DNA of 64,000 nucleotides from Lachnospiraceae bacterium NK4A144 (GTDB lineage Bacteria > Bacillota > Clostridia > Lachnospirales > Lachnospiraceae): positions 310,001 through 374,000 of the forward strand of contig AUJT01000002.1 of assembly GCA_000424365.1 (NCBI GenBank). The letters run 5' to 3'. Below are positions 7,822 to 18,405 of the stretch, one piece after another (position 1 is the first letter of the stretch; the number at the start of each line of letters is the position of its first letter). Made by a program: the position numbers and the translations under genes. A model generated the notes under the pieces. It made no database searches, was not told where the DNA came from, and saw only the letters and a list, made by a program, of their open reading frames with translations.

Positions 7822-8295
7822 TTATTGATCACCAAAATCCATCTGCAGATCCATATCGTCCGTAACTACCTCTTCATCATCCGTATCTTCTGATGACGGT
7901 GTCGGTATAAATTCTGTCATATAGTCTTTTTGATCCAATCCATCAAGCATAGCAGGCAGGTTGATGATCACTCCATCCATATTGTACGGAATAGGAAGTT
8001 TCACCTGTACCTTTGATGCAGAGCCGCCCTTTTCCTCTGTAATAACGAGCTGCATCTTGAAATCCTGCCCCATGGTATCGACCATTCCACGCTCACCGTC
8101 TTTAAGGCTCGCTACTTTTTCTCCATTGACCAGCACTTCGATCTTGTATGGAGTATCTATGGTCTTTCCACCATTTTCAAATGATTTGTTATCAAAATAA
8201 ATCGTATGACCGCGTCCGATTATAAACATGGCAACTGCAATAAGAAGTATAACTGCCACAGCCGCGGCACGATAAATCAAACTTTTCTTACCCAT
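7822..8295 (-). CDS. DUF6672-like membrane-anchored protein of the ABC operon
   Basis: Last gene of the five-gene ABC transporter operon. The start at 8295 (MGKKSLIYRAAAV) is preceded by AGGAG and overlaps the upstream permease by 8 bases. A single membrane helix spans residues 7-26. The extracytoplasmic remainder, ending in an acidic tail, resembles the small DUF6672 proteins found with this transporter type; that family name is from memory. The function is unknown. Its constant position behind the permeases suggests a transporter accessory or assembly role. Confidence 0.7.
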   Translation of the reverse strand: MGKKSLIYRAAAVAVILLIAVAMFIIGRGHTIYFDNKSFENGGKTIDTPYKIEVLVNGEKVASLKDGERGMVDTMGQDFKMQLVITEEKGGSASKVQVKLPIPYNMDGVIINLPAMLDGLDQKDYMTEFIPTPSSEDTDDEEVVTDDMDLQMDFGDQ

Positions 8296-9391
8296 TTGCG
8301 TTCTCCTGCTCCAGTGCCAACTGCTGGCTTTCCTTGCTCTTGTTTTTCCTCTTATTGGTTTCATACATTATAAGTGCCACGGTTATGACTGCATATGAAA
8401 CAAATACGCGGAAATATTCACCGATCATCGAGTCGCCCGTAATAACCGTTCCTGCCTTCGGTGCCACGATAAACATGGTATGGAAGAGAACGATTCCCAG
8501 GAAAACATTTCCTATAGACGCCTTATCAACTGATGCACCTCCAACAAGAAGTGCCGCTATACAAAACATTCCTATCTGCGAATGCGAGCTGTAAGTCGCT
8601 ATATTTCCCATATTCTGCAGATATATGATCATGCCGATGCCTGCAAGCACAGTGGAGAGTACCATTGATATGATCCTCGTCCGTTCTACATTTATACCAG
8701 CATCTCTTGCGACTTCCATATCCTGTCCAACTGCGCGCATATCCTGACCAAGTTTAGTCTTTCTAAACCAGATGATCACCAGACAAAGCACGAATACTAC
8801 CAGAAAAGTGGCAACCGGTATTTTAACACCCGCGATCGTTAACGGTATCAGATTATCAAGTTTTTGCCTCATGGACAATAAGGACACTGTATTTCTGACA
8901 CCGTAGCCTCTCGGAAGCTTTATGGTGCTGTGCTTAATAGGGATCACCGGACCCATGAGATAAAGCACTATGAGCTGATAAATACCATTGATAAAGAAGC
9001 TTATGATATAGCTTGTGATCATCTCTCTTCCCTTTGCCATGTTCAGGACTTTTCCGCAAAAAAGACCGAGCAAAGCGGATATCGGGATCGAAATGATCAT
9101 GGCAAGAACCATTCCTGGGATACTGACGATCTGCCAGTCACACACCAGTATAAGTCCGATCTCACCTGCCATAGCACCAAGTGTCATACTGAAATTCAGA
9201 CCCATTCCTGCCATGATAGGTATCAACAAACTCAATATCAAGAAGGCGTTTCGTCCCATTCTGGTTACTATCTCATTTATAAGGTAACTTGGTGACAAAC
9301 CTGATATCGGTGCACATATCACGCATATGATCACAAACATGATGGGAACCGAGAAGCGCCTCAAATAATCGCCTAAATTATTCTTACTCAT
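8288..9391 (-). CDS. ABC transporter permease, sugar/nucleoside type (second)
   Basis: Integral membrane subunit of the BPD_transp_2 family (RbsC/NupQ-like), 367 residues with about nine hydrophobic helices. The conserved cytoplasmic loop 'GQDMEVARDAGINVERTRI' near residue 225, which contacts the ATPase, and the later 'LLVGGASVDKASIGN' are typical. Its start overlaps the end of the first permease by 4 bases (ATGA), so the two are translationally coupled and probably form a heterodimeric channel. The substrate cannot be assigned. Confidence 0.92.
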   Translation of the reverse strand: MSKNNLGDYLRRFSVPIMFVIICVICAPISGLSPSYLINEIVTRMGRNAFLILSLLIPIMAGMGLNFSMTLGAMAGEIGLILVCDWQIVSIPGMVLAMIISIPISALLGLFCGKVLNMAKGREMITSYIISFFINGIYQLIVLYLMGPVIPIKHSTIKLPRGYGVRNTVSLLSMRQKLDNLIPLTIAGVKIPVATFLVVFVLCLVIIWFRKTKLGQDMRAVGQDMEVARDAGINVERTRIISMVLSTVLAGIGMIIYLQNMGNIATYSSHSQIGMFCIAALLVGGASVDKASIGNVFLGIVLFHTMFIVAPKAGTVITGDSMIGEYFRVFVSYAVITVALIMYETNKRKNKSKESQQLALEQENANG

Positions 9392-10458
9392 TTTGTTCCC
9401 TCCGTTTTTCTCGTAAGAGCATACAGGATCATACCGTTAGATACTATTATCCTTATGACCTCACTCATATCCAGATGAATCATGTTATTCATGACTGTAG
9501 GAGTCATCGTTACTATTCCCTGAAACAGTATAGTTCCGATTATCACGTTCATTATAGAAGCCTTATTTACCGAAGCACCGCCTATAAGGATCGCCGAAAC
9601 AGCCGGCAGAGCCATGTAGAATGGTGCCATGTAAAGCTGTATAAAACCAAATCCCTGCTCGTAGACCAGTATTCCGATCGCAGCGAGCCAGGTAGACATG
9701 ACAACAGATATAAGCCTTATCTTGTCAACATTTATTCCCGCCGATCTGGCAAATTCAGGGTTCGATCCTACTGCCGTCATGGCCGTTCCTGTCTTTGTGT
9801 GCAGAAATGCCCACATCGCAAAGGCAAGTACTATGAAGAAAAGGATCGCTCCTGTGGGGATCATCAGATTTCCAATATTTATCTGAAGTATCTTTGCAAG
9901 AGCCTGTGTGTAATACCCTTCAAGAGAAATCGTAGTTCTCAGGCCCTTTCCTGCCATTCCCCATACCATGTTTGGACTGTGATACGGCAGAAGCAGCCAC
10001 ATCATACACATCAGAGATACCGATGAAAAGCCTACATAAGTCGCTATCATCATCTCTCCGCCCTTTATCTTATTTAGGAGCCATCCATAAACCGTTCCCA
10101 GTACAAGAGCAAACGGTGTCGCAAGAAGCGCCGCCATTACAAAAGAAATCGCTCCTGTAAAGCCAAGTTCTATTGACAATGTTGCACCTAAAAGACCGGA
10201 AATAATACCGAGCGGAAGTCCGAAATTCAAGCCACACCCTGAATGGACCATAGGAACCATCGCAAGTACGAGAACTCCATTCCAACTAAAGCGATTAATG
10301 ATATTGGAGATCTGCGTCGGAAGATCCGCTCCCACAAAGGGCGATACTACAAGTAACAAAACCAGAAATCCAGTAATAATAAGTCTGGGAAGGCCAAACT
10401 CCTGTGCTGCATTCCTGATCCTTTCATTGAAAGCATTTTTCTGAGTTTGTTCACTCAT
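9388..10458 (-). CDS. ABC transporter permease, sugar/nucleoside type (first)
   Basis: Second integral membrane subunit of the same BPD_transp_2 family. I use the ATG at 10458 (MSEQTQKNAFNE), which has GGAG 8 bases upstream; a TTG start at 10482 would overlap the ATPase gene. The ATPase-contact loop 'VGSNPEFARSAGINVDKIRL' and 'AILIGGASVNKASIMNV' mirror those of its partner, so the two permeases look like ancient duplicates. Confidence 0.92.
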   Translation of the reverse strand: MSEQTQKNAFNERIRNAAQEFGLPRLIITGFLVLLLVVSPFVGADLPTQISNIINRFSWNGVLVLAMVPMVHSGCGLNFGLPLGIISGLLGATLSIELGFTGAISFVMAALLATPFALVLGTVYGWLLNKIKGGEMMIATYVGFSSVSLMCMMWLLLPYHSPNMVWGMAGKGLRTTISLEGYYTQALAKILQINIGNLMIPTGAILFFIVLAFAMWAFLHTKTGTAMTAVGSNPEFARSAGINVDKIRLISVVMSTWLAAIGILVYEQGFGFIQLYMAPFYMALPAVSAILIGGASVNKASIMNVIIGTILFQGIVTMTPTVMNNMIHLDMSEVIRIIVSNGMILYALTRKTEGTK

Positions 10459-10475
10459 ATCAGCAACTCCTATGT

Positions 10476-12062
10476 TCAGCAATTTTTTAGCATCAGTTCA
10501 CCAAACTTCTCAAGTTTTTCACCGGATGGAAGTATTCCTGCAACCTTTCCTCCGGATATGATCGCGATCCTGTCACAAGTCTGGCGTAATTCCTCTAACT
10601 CAGAAGAAACCATGACTACTGTGACACCTTTTTCTTTATTAAATTTTTTTAACGCATCGAGAACCAATGCTTTTGCTCCGACATCTATTCCTCGTGTCGG
10701 CTCACTTACAAACAACAACTTCGGTTCCAGCGCAAAGGCTTTGGCAAGGCACACCTTTTGCTGATTTCCTCCCGACAGTTCCTTCGCTTTTTGCGTCGTG
10801 CTTGTACATTTTATTGCAAGCTCATCGATATATTTTGATGTTATCTCTTTTATTGCCTTATCATCTCTCCATTTGATAAGTCCCCCGAGATAAAGCTTCA
10901 GGAATTTATTCTGAACCTGCATCGCTGGAAAAGCGATATTCCATTCAAGAGATTCATCAAGCAGAAGCCCCACACCTCTCCGGTCTTCTGATACAAATGC
11001 AAAAGATGCGTCCAGGCATTTTCTCGGATTATTAAGTGGTATTTCTTCGCCGTTAAAAGTAACCTTTCCGCCTGCTGGATACAGTCCCATGACTCCGTTT
11101 GGAATACCGAGTTTTCCCTGTCCTGCAAGACCTCCGATACCGAGTATTTCTCCTTCTCTTACATCAAGTTTTACATTTCTAACTGTTTCTCCTGGCATAT
11201 CTACCCAGAGCTTATCGATAGATAAAATGATCCGCTTATCTTTTCCCGTGTCTTCTGTGACATATGAAGCACCGCCGGCTCCCACATCCCTGCCGACCAT
11301 CCATTTGGTGATTTCTGCTACAGATGTATCCTTTGCGTTGACTTCATTCACTACACGTCCGTCCCGCATGGTAACGACGCGGTCACACACTGCCAAAATT
11401 TCTCCCAGCCGGTGTGTGATGAAAATGACCGCTATACCGCGTTTCGCCATACCACGTATAGATTCCAGTAATGCCTCTGCTTCTTTTTCCGTCAGGACCG
11501 CCGTCGGTTCATCCAATATCAAAAGTTTTAACTGCTCTTTTGAAAGCTCTCTTGCTATCTCCGTGAACTGCTTATGGCCTACAGGCATATCACTGATACG
11601 CATGTCCTGATCTATGTTAACGCCCATTTTCCTGATCGCTTCGTCGGCGCGTTTGTCCATTTCCTTGCGGTCCAATGTGTCCATTCTGTCGCTGAATAGT
11701 TCCGACAGCACGCTCTTTTTCTTTGATTCTCTGTTTAACAGGATATTTTCCGTTGCAGCAAATCCGGGGATCAAAGAAAATTCCTGATGGACCATCCCTA
11801 TTCCTTTTTCGATCGCCTCAAAAGGAGAATTGAATGATACTTTTTCCGAGTTAAGGATTATCTCTCCACCATATCCGCCTGTCTCTCTGATAACATCCGC
11901 TCCAAAAAGGATCTTCATCAATGTAGACTTACCCGCACCATTTTCTCCGACGAGACCTATTACTTCGCCTTCTCTCAATGTCAGGTTTATATCTTCAAGA
12001 ACCTGATTTCCGAAAAAATCTTTTCTTATATTTCTCATTTCCAGAAGCGGTGCTTTTTCCAT
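10476..12062 (-). CDS. ABC transporter ATP-binding protein with two ABC domains
   Basis: A 528-residue duplicated ATPase of the RbsA/MglA/NupO class that powers import through the two downstream permeases. The N-terminal domain has a perfect Walker A GENGAGKST (residues 39-47) and Walker B 'LLILDEPTAVLT'. The C-terminal domain has the usual degenerate Walker A of this class (GGLAGQGKLGI) but a good signature LSGGNQQK and 'LLFVSEPTRGID'. Length and domain order are normal. Second gene of the operon. Confidence 0.95.
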   Translation of the reverse strand: MEKAPLLEMRNIRKDFFGNQVLEDINLTLREGEVIGLVGENGAGKSTLMKILFGADVIRETGGYGGEIILNSEKVSFNSPFEAIEKGIGMVHQEFSLIPGFAATENILLNRESKKKSVLSELFSDRMDTLDRKEMDKRADEAIRKMGVNIDQDMRISDMPVGHKQFTEIARELSKEQLKLLILDEPTAVLTEKEAEALLESIRGMAKRGIAVIFITHRLGEILAVCDRVVTMRDGRVVNEVNAKDTSVAEITKWMVGRDVGAGGASYVTEDTGKDKRIILSIDKLWVDMPGETVRNVKLDVREGEILGIGGLAGQGKLGIPNGVMGLYPAGGKVTFNGEEIPLNNPRKCLDASFAFVSEDRRGVGLLLDESLEWNIAFPAMQVQNKFLKLYLGGLIKWRDDKAIKEITSKYIDELAIKCTSTTQKAKELSGGNQQKVCLAKAFALEPKLLFVSEPTRGIDVGAKALVLDALKKFNKEKGVTVVMVSSELEELRQTCDRIAIISGGKVAGILPSGEKLEKFGELMLKNC

Positions 12063-12169
12063 GATTTACCTTTCTTTAAAATTGAGAGGAGATAAATCAA
12101 TACCTCCTCTCAAAATCTCTGTATCAAATTTCCATTGTAACTGTGCAGTGTTTCACAGTTTTTTACGGA

Positions 12170-13471
12170 TTACTTTGTTGTGAAATACTTTTCAGGAACT
12201 TCTACATCTGTTGAACCCATGTAATGTCCGGGATCACCCATGATATAAGTATCCTGATAGATAAGGAATGTATTATCAGCCTTTACGCCTGTATCTGCAT
12301 TTGTGTAATTTGATCCATTCCATGCAGCGCCAGGTGAGAATACTTCGTATGCCTTTGAAATATCATCGATATCAGTGAGCTCGCTCTTTCCATCGATAAC
12401 GTTCATTGCATGCTGTGCAAGTCCTGCTGAAACAGTATAGCCATAGGAATATGCCCATGTACCAAACTTACCTGCACCACCCTTTTCTACGATGGCACTC
12501 TCAACCTTTGCAAGGATCTTCGTAAAGTCGCCTGCTTCTTCTGTAAGGTCAAGACCGAGAGCTCCGGGATAACCCATAAGAGGTGACGGCAGATCTGCTT
12601 CGATAAAGTAGCCGCCATTCTCAAGAAGTCCTCTTAAAAGAGGCTCTGTATGTGCATCATTTGTACAGAAATATGCTGAATTCTTGCCGTACTTTTCTAC
12701 CCATTCCGGTACGTGCTCAGCGATGTATGCCTGTGCACCGGGAACACCTACATCTGTTGTAGGATCGGGAGCAGATTCCATAACGAATTTCATGCCGAAC
12801 TCTTCACAAGCGGCCTTCATTATAGCTACTCGACGGCTCATTGTTTCATAAGACAGATGACGTGGGAATGAGATATGAACGAAAGTATCACATCCAAGCT
12901 CATGTGCTGTCCTGATGATAAGATAACCACGAGCAACAAAGTCGTTGTTACATACCAGATCAGCTGCACTTCCGATTTCCGGAAGGTCTTCATGAGACTC
13001 ACCTGCGATACAGATAATGTCAGGTCTTCTCTCCTTGATCTGACGGAAAGCTTCTGTAGTACCCGGAATCGCCTGGTTTACAATGATAGCCTTCATCTTT
13101 TCATCATCAGAAAGATTAACGATGGTCTGGATAGTTGTCTCAAGCTCTTCTGTAAAGTTATCCGGATAAGTTGCCAGGATCACCCTGTCTTCTCCATACT
13201 TTTCCTGAAAAGCCTCAGCGCCTCGTCTGTCATCTTCTGACTGAGAAACCGAACCTGTTACGATACCGATATGATAATCGTCAGATGCCTCAGTTCCCTC
13301 CACAGAACTTGCAGCCTCCGCAGATTCAGTACCGGCAGCCTCCGTCTCGACCGCCGCAGCAGAGGAAGTTTCCTCTACCTTTTCGATAGTTGCACCGCCA
13401 CTATTTCCGCATGCTGTGAGTAAAGAAGCAAGCATTACAGTGACTGTCATGATACTGACCCACCTTCTCAT
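12170..13471 (-). CDS. DUF3798-type solute-binding lipoprotein
   Basis: The first gene of the operon encodes the extracellular binding component. The ATG at 13471 is preceded by AGGAGG. A lipoprotein signal peptide ends in the lipobox LLTAC, with the lipidated cysteine at residue 21, followed by a Ser/Glu/Ala-rich linker to about residue 70. The mature domain is a two-lobed periplasmic-binding fold ('YHIGIVTGSVSQSEDDRRG' strand, 'YFCTNDAHTEPLLRGLL') matching DUF3798 proteins. The ligand is unknown. The neighbouring transporter class suggests a sugar, nucleoside or sugar-derived metabolite. Confidence 0.85.
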   Translation of the reverse strand: MRRWVSIMTVTVMLASLLTACGNSGGATIEKVEETSSAAAVETEAAGTESAEAASSVEGTEASDDYHIGIVTGSVSQSEDDRRGAEAFQEKYGEDRVILATYPDNFTEELETTIQTIVNLSDDEKMKAIIVNQAIPGTTEAFRQIKERRPDIICIAGESHEDLPEIGSAADLVCNNDFVARGYLIIRTAHELGCDTFVHISFPRHLSYETMSRRVAIMKAACEEFGMKFVMESAPDPTTDVGVPGAQAYIAEHVPEWVEKYGKNSAYFCTNDAHTEPLLRGLLENGGYFIEADLPSPLMGYPGALGLDLTEEAGDFTKILAKVESAIVEKGGAGKFGTWAYSYGYTVSAGLAQHAMNVIDGKSELTDIDDISKAYEVFSPGAAWNGSNYTNADTGVKADNTFLIYQDTYIMGDPGHYMGSTDVEVPEKYFTTK

Positions 13472-13513
13472 AATCACTTTCCTCCTTTGACGTTTTAAAG
13501 TACCAACAAATAA

Positions 13514-13542
13514 AGTATATCGACATTCTGTCGAATTGACAA
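13514..13542 (-). promoter_or_regulatory. Promoter with embedded operator for the ABC operon
   Basis: On the minus strand -35 TTGTCA (13537-13542) and -10 TATACT (13514-13519) are exactly 17 bases apart. The spacer holds the perfect palindrome TCGACATTCTGTCGA (13520-13534, 6-base arms). A repressor bound there would block RNA polymerase. The cognate regulator is not in the window. Confidence 0.75.
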
Positions 13543-13609
13543 TACAAAACATCAATTTTAAAGAGGAAGACTAACAAATTATTGTCATTAACGCTTGAAC
13601 ATTTACAAA

Positions 13610-14977
13610 TTAATGTACCACCTTATTTCTCTTCATAAAGTAATGATAGTAAACAAAAAAGGCTATCGAAGAAATGACCCAGGTGATCGGATAGCATGAC
13701 ATCAGGACCTGAATGATATGCGCAAACGGCAGCACGCATAAAATCCATACCACACGTACCAGACATACTCCAACGCAGGTAATGATCATCGGTGTGACTG
13801 AATTTCCCATACCTCTGAGTGCTCCGGAATAAACTTCTACAAACAGGTATGTTGCGTAAGTAGGTGTCAAAAATTTGATCATCATAGTTCCGATCTCGAT
13901 CACCTTTTCATCAACCGTAAATATAGTCAGAACATTTCCGCCAAAGAAATAGATGAGCAAGCTGATAAAGACAGTAGAAACTGTTGTCATGACTATGCAG
14001 ATATTTACGCCTTTTAATATCCTGTCCTTTTTACCGGCGCCATAATTCTGTCCGACAAAAGTCATTATCGACGTTCCAAAGGAATTCATTATCATCCAAA
14101 AAATCAGATCTACTTTTTCATACGCCGCCCATGCTGCCACAGTATTTGTACCAAAGCTATTGATCGATGTCTGAACAAGCACATTTGAGCTCGTGTACAT
14201 AAGAGACTGCATGCCGCTCGGCAGTCCTATGCGAATGATCTTTGCCAATACATTTTTATCTATCTTCAGCTCTGAAAGAATAAGTCTGCAGGGACCATCC
14301 ATACGCAGCAGGGTTGTAATGACCATTCCGGCACTTATCACCTGGCAAAGAACTGTTGCAAAGGCCGCACCCGCTATTCCCATCCTGAAAACAATAACAA
14401 ATAAAGCATCCAAAACAATATTGGATCCGCAGGAAATAATAAGGAAAAGAAGCGGTTTTTTAGAATCTCCTAACGCTCTCAATATAGATGCACCCATGTT
14501 ATAGATAAAATTTGGGATCATTCCCATAAAAAAGATGCGCATATATATTTCAGAACTTTTATACACATCAGAAGGTGTACCCATCGCCTGCAGCATAACG
14601 GGAGTAAAGATGATCCCGATGATCATTATCGCTAAACCCGAACACGCAGAAAACACCAATGCTGTATGTACTGCTTTCTTAACCTCACGATGATTCTTTG
14701 CACCAAAGTACTGCGATATTATTACAGCCGCACCATTTGACACACCTATAAAGAAGTTTATAAAGACAGCCAGGATAGTTCCTGTAGAACCTCCAACAGC
14801 CGAGAGCGCCACTTTTCCAAGTGTACGTCCGACAATTATGGCATCCGCAGTGTTATATAGCTGCTGGAAAAAGGTACCAAACAGCAAGGGAAAGAAGAAC
14901 ATCAGAAGCTGACTTGATATCCTGCCCTCTGTCAGCGCAAGGCTTTTATTGTTTTTACGTGTCTCAGAAACAACCAT
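13610..14977 (-). CDS. MATE-family multidrug/cation efflux transporter
   Basis: A 455-residue, twelve-helix exporter of the MATE (DinF/NorM-like) family, which exchanges Na+ or H+ for organic cations or metabolites. The two MatE halves are visible as repeats, with 'LFGTFFQQLYNTADAIIVGR' near residue 25 and 'GLPSGMQSLMYTSSNVLVQT' near residue 250. I chose the ATG at 14977 (MVVSETRKNN) because GGAGG lies 8 bases upstream; longer starts lack a good site. A large hairpin lies between it and gdhA. The substrate is not predictable. Confidence 0.92.
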   Translation of the reverse strand: MVVSETRKNNKSLALTEGRISSQLLMFFFPLLFGTFFQQLYNTADAIIVGRTLGKVALSAVGGSTGTILAVFINFFIGVSNGAAVIISQYFGAKNHREVKKAVHTALVFSACSGLAIMIIGIIFTPVMLQAMGTPSDVYKSSEIYMRIFFMGMIPNFIYNMGASILRALGDSKKPLLFLIISCGSNIVLDALFVIVFRMGIAGAAFATVLCQVISAGMVITTLLRMDGPCRLILSELKIDKNVLAKIIRIGLPSGMQSLMYTSSNVLVQTSINSFGTNTVAAWAAYEKVDLIFWMIMNSFGTSIMTFVGQNYGAGKKDRILKGVNICIVMTTVSTVFISLLIYFFGGNVLTIFTVDEKVIEIGTMMIKFLTPTYATYLFVEVYSGALRGMGNSVTPMIITCVGVCLVRVVWILCVLPFAHIIQVLMSCYPITWVISSIAFFVYYHYFMKRNKVVH

Positions 14978-15038
14978 TTTCATATCCTCCAGCCTTCTTA
15001 TAAGAAAGAATCGGCTTAAAATTATTTTCTTATAAGTC

Positions 15039-15097
15039 AAAAGAGGACTGCTGTCCGAATGAATGATAAATATCATCCGGATCAACAGTCCTCTTTT
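15039..15097 (-). terminator. Hairpin between gdhA and the MATE gene
   Basis: Arms AAAAGAGGACTG (15039-15050) and CAGTCCTCTTTT (15086-15097) pair perfectly, with a further imperfect stem inside. On the minus strand it follows gdhA by about 55 bases, ends in a T-rich tract and precedes the MATE start by about 60 bases. It can act as the gdhA terminator, as an attenuator of the transporter gene, or both. Confidence 0.8.
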
Positions 15098-15152
15098 CTG
15101 TGGAAGAACTATATCACTATCTCTGATTTAATTCAAGAGTATTTTTATCTTA

Positions 15153-16598
<1,446 letters not shown>

Positions 16599-16603
16599 TT
16601 AGA

Positions 16604-16632
16604 ATAATACAACCTGACACAAAAAAACTCAA
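16604..16632 (-). promoter_or_regulatory. Promoter of gdhA
   Basis: TTGAGT (16627-16632), a 17-base spacer and TATTAT (16604-16609) on the minus strand, giving an untranslated leader of about 110 bases. Confidence 0.7.
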
Positions 16633-16721
16633 GCACTTTTTTAAATTAAAATATTAACTAACTAAAGTTACTGTCCACTCGCTTTCAGCTCGCTCACGTA
16701 ACGGATTTTGCCTGATGATAC

Positions 16722-16750
16722 AAAAACCCCACGGCTTTTTGCCGCGGGGT
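16722..16750 (-). terminator. Terminator of the SH3-domain gene
   Basis: ACCCCGCGGC, an A-rich loop, GCCGTGGGGT and then TTTTTG on the minus strand; a strong intrinsic terminator 11 bases past the stop codon. Confidence 0.9.
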
Positions 16751-16760
16751 CCTAATCTTA

Positions 16761-18014
16761 TCAATTCTTTGTACAGTAATCGCTCTTAATATAAGCAGTC
16801 TTGCCATCATAGCTGATCTTGTACCAGCCACTCTCTTCACCGAGAAGGCTATAAGTTGCTCCCTTATATGCGCTGCCGATCTTCTCTGCATCAGTGCTTG
16901 CGGAAGCTCGAACAGATACAGCCTCATTAACTGTAATCTTTCCGCTTGCTGAGGAAGAAGTTTCTGTCTTTGTCTCAGTAGTTGTTGTAGTCTCTTCAGG
17001 CTTTGTCTCTGTTGTTGTTTCCTGACTCTGAACCTCGCCACCAACAACAGTATCACCCTCTGCAGTAGTCAGGAACTCGGACTTAATGTAAGCCTCACCA
17101 TCCTTGTACTGGATCTTACTCCATTCACCATCATCACTGAGACGTACAAATGTATCTCCGGCAGATGCCTGACCGATAACAGAATCATCATTCTGATTTG
17201 CTGCGCTGCGGATTCGTACTGCGTCTGTTGTTCTAACTCTAACCTGTGCTCCATCTGTTTCTGCAGCATCTTCGGAAGAAGCAGCATCTGAAGATGATTC
17301 ATCGCCGCTCTGCGCTGCAGCTGCATCAGACTTTGTCTGAAGTGATGTCATAAATGCTGCAAGTGTAGCATCATTCTCTGTATTTGTCTGATAAAGCTTA
17401 TCAACCTGAGTCAGAAGATCCTGAACATCACTCTGGTTTGCAATAGCCTTAATATAATCCTTCATGTTCTGCGGAAGAGAACTGATATCCTTCATATAAA
17501 GACTTCCGTCATCATTTGTGCAAACATAGAAGGTTGAAAGACCAGGAGCAAGAGTATTTATGTTCTTGAACTTAATCTCATAATATACGAATACGATATA
17601 TGAATTTTCTTCCGGACCGGGCTTTGTATAGCAGGACATATTTTCATAATCTTCTGTATATCCAGCCTTTACTGTAACCTTTGCACGGTCATTCTCATCT
17701 AAAGTCATTCCCATATCAGACATAGCGTCAACATTGCCTTCTGCAACTGCCTGATAATATTCAGTAAAGAAGGAATTCACATTCTCATATGCATTTTGCT
17801 CAAGCTGTGCGCTCTCCGGAACTTCTATCGGTTCTGTTCCGATCGAATCAGAAGAAACCTCCGTCGCATCCGCGACACTTGTGTTTTTCCCTTTTTTCAT
17901 ACCACTGAACACCAGCAAAACGATGACCAGCACTACAAAAAGCACGCCTACTGCAAAATACTGATAATGTTCAATAACAAAACTCTTATAATCCTTGATA
18001 TCCTGATTTTTCAT
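16761..18014 (-). CDS. Membrane-anchored protein with two bacterial SH3 domains
   Basis: A 417-residue surface protein. A single membrane helix at about residues 17-36 places the rest outside. Residues 60-220 form an NTF2-like or lumazine-type globular segment that I do not recognise, followed by a Ser/Ala/Asp-rich linker. Two SH3b domains follow: 'VRIRSAANQNDDSVIGQAS...FVRLSDDGEWSKIQY' at about 265-315 and 'SVRASASTDAEKIGSAYKGA' with 'GWYKISYDGKTAYIKSDYC' at the C-terminus, separated by a Thr/Glu-rich linker. SH3b domains usually bind peptidoglycan, so a cell-wall role is likely. It ends at a clear terminator. Confidence 0.85.
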   Translation of the reverse strand: MKNQDIKDYKSFVIEHYQYFAVGVLFVVLVIVLLVFSGMKKGKNTSVADATEVSSDSIGTEPIEVPESAQLEQNAYENVNSFFTEYYQAVAEGNVDAMSDMGMTLDENDRAKVTVKAGYTEDYENMSCYTKPGPEENSYIVFVYYEIKFKNINTLAPGLSTFYVCTNDDGSLYMKDISSLPQNMKDYIKAIANQSDVQDLLTQVDKLYQTNTENDATLAAFMTSLQTKSDAAAAQSGDESSSDAASSEDAAETDGAQVRVRTTDAVRIRSAANQNDDSVIGQASAGDTFVRLSDDGEWSKIQYKDGEAYIKSEFLTTAEGDTVVGGEVQSQETTTETKPEETTTTTETKTETSSSASGKITVNEAVSVRASASTDAEKIGSAYKGATYSLLGEESGWYKISYDGKTAYIKSDYCTKN

Positions 18015-18150
18015 TGACTTCTCTTTTCCTTTTCCACCACTGAACTTAAAGCATAATAAATGGCATGCCGCTCTTCCGGACCATTAGCCCATGTAACACT
18101 GATTTGCAGCATACCCATATTAACCCCCGAACCGCTATTCTCATAAAAAA

Positions 18151-18224
18151 TGCGTTTGGAGGGATTCGAACCCTTGACACCAGGCGTCGGAGGCCTGTGC
18201 TCTATCCAGCTGAGCTACAAACGC
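18151..18224 (-). tRNA. tRNA-Arg (anticodon CCG)
   Basis: A 74-base tRNA with acceptor stem GCGTTTG/CAAACGC, D-arm AGCTCAGCTGGATAGAGC, anticodon stem CAGGC/GCCTG closing the loop CTCCGAC, and T-arm GGTTCGAATCC. It reads CGG codons. CCA is not encoded. Confidence 0.96.
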
Positions 18225-18265
18225 GTGTACCCAGATAGATACATTCTCGTCTGACGTACTTGAGT

Positions 18266-18294
18266 ATAATACCATAATCTACTTTTTTTAGCAA
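18266..18294 (-). promoter_or_regulatory. Promoter of tRNA-Arg
   Basis: TTGCTA (18289-18294), a 17-base spacer and TATTAT (18266-18271) on the minus strand, about 40 bases before the tRNA. Confidence 0.7.
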
Positions 18295-18405
18295 CGGAAT
18301 TGTTACGAAAATATTACATAAAATCACCGTTATGATCATCGGTCGTATATGAGCAGAAACCGCGTAGAAACTGCCCATAATACGCCTAAATGTCCGTGAG
18401 TATGA

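Noticed and set aside
16694-17056. Gln/Leu-rich frames opposite or out of phase with the SH3-domain gene
   Set aside because: They arise from low-complexity linkers of the real gene and have no start signals.
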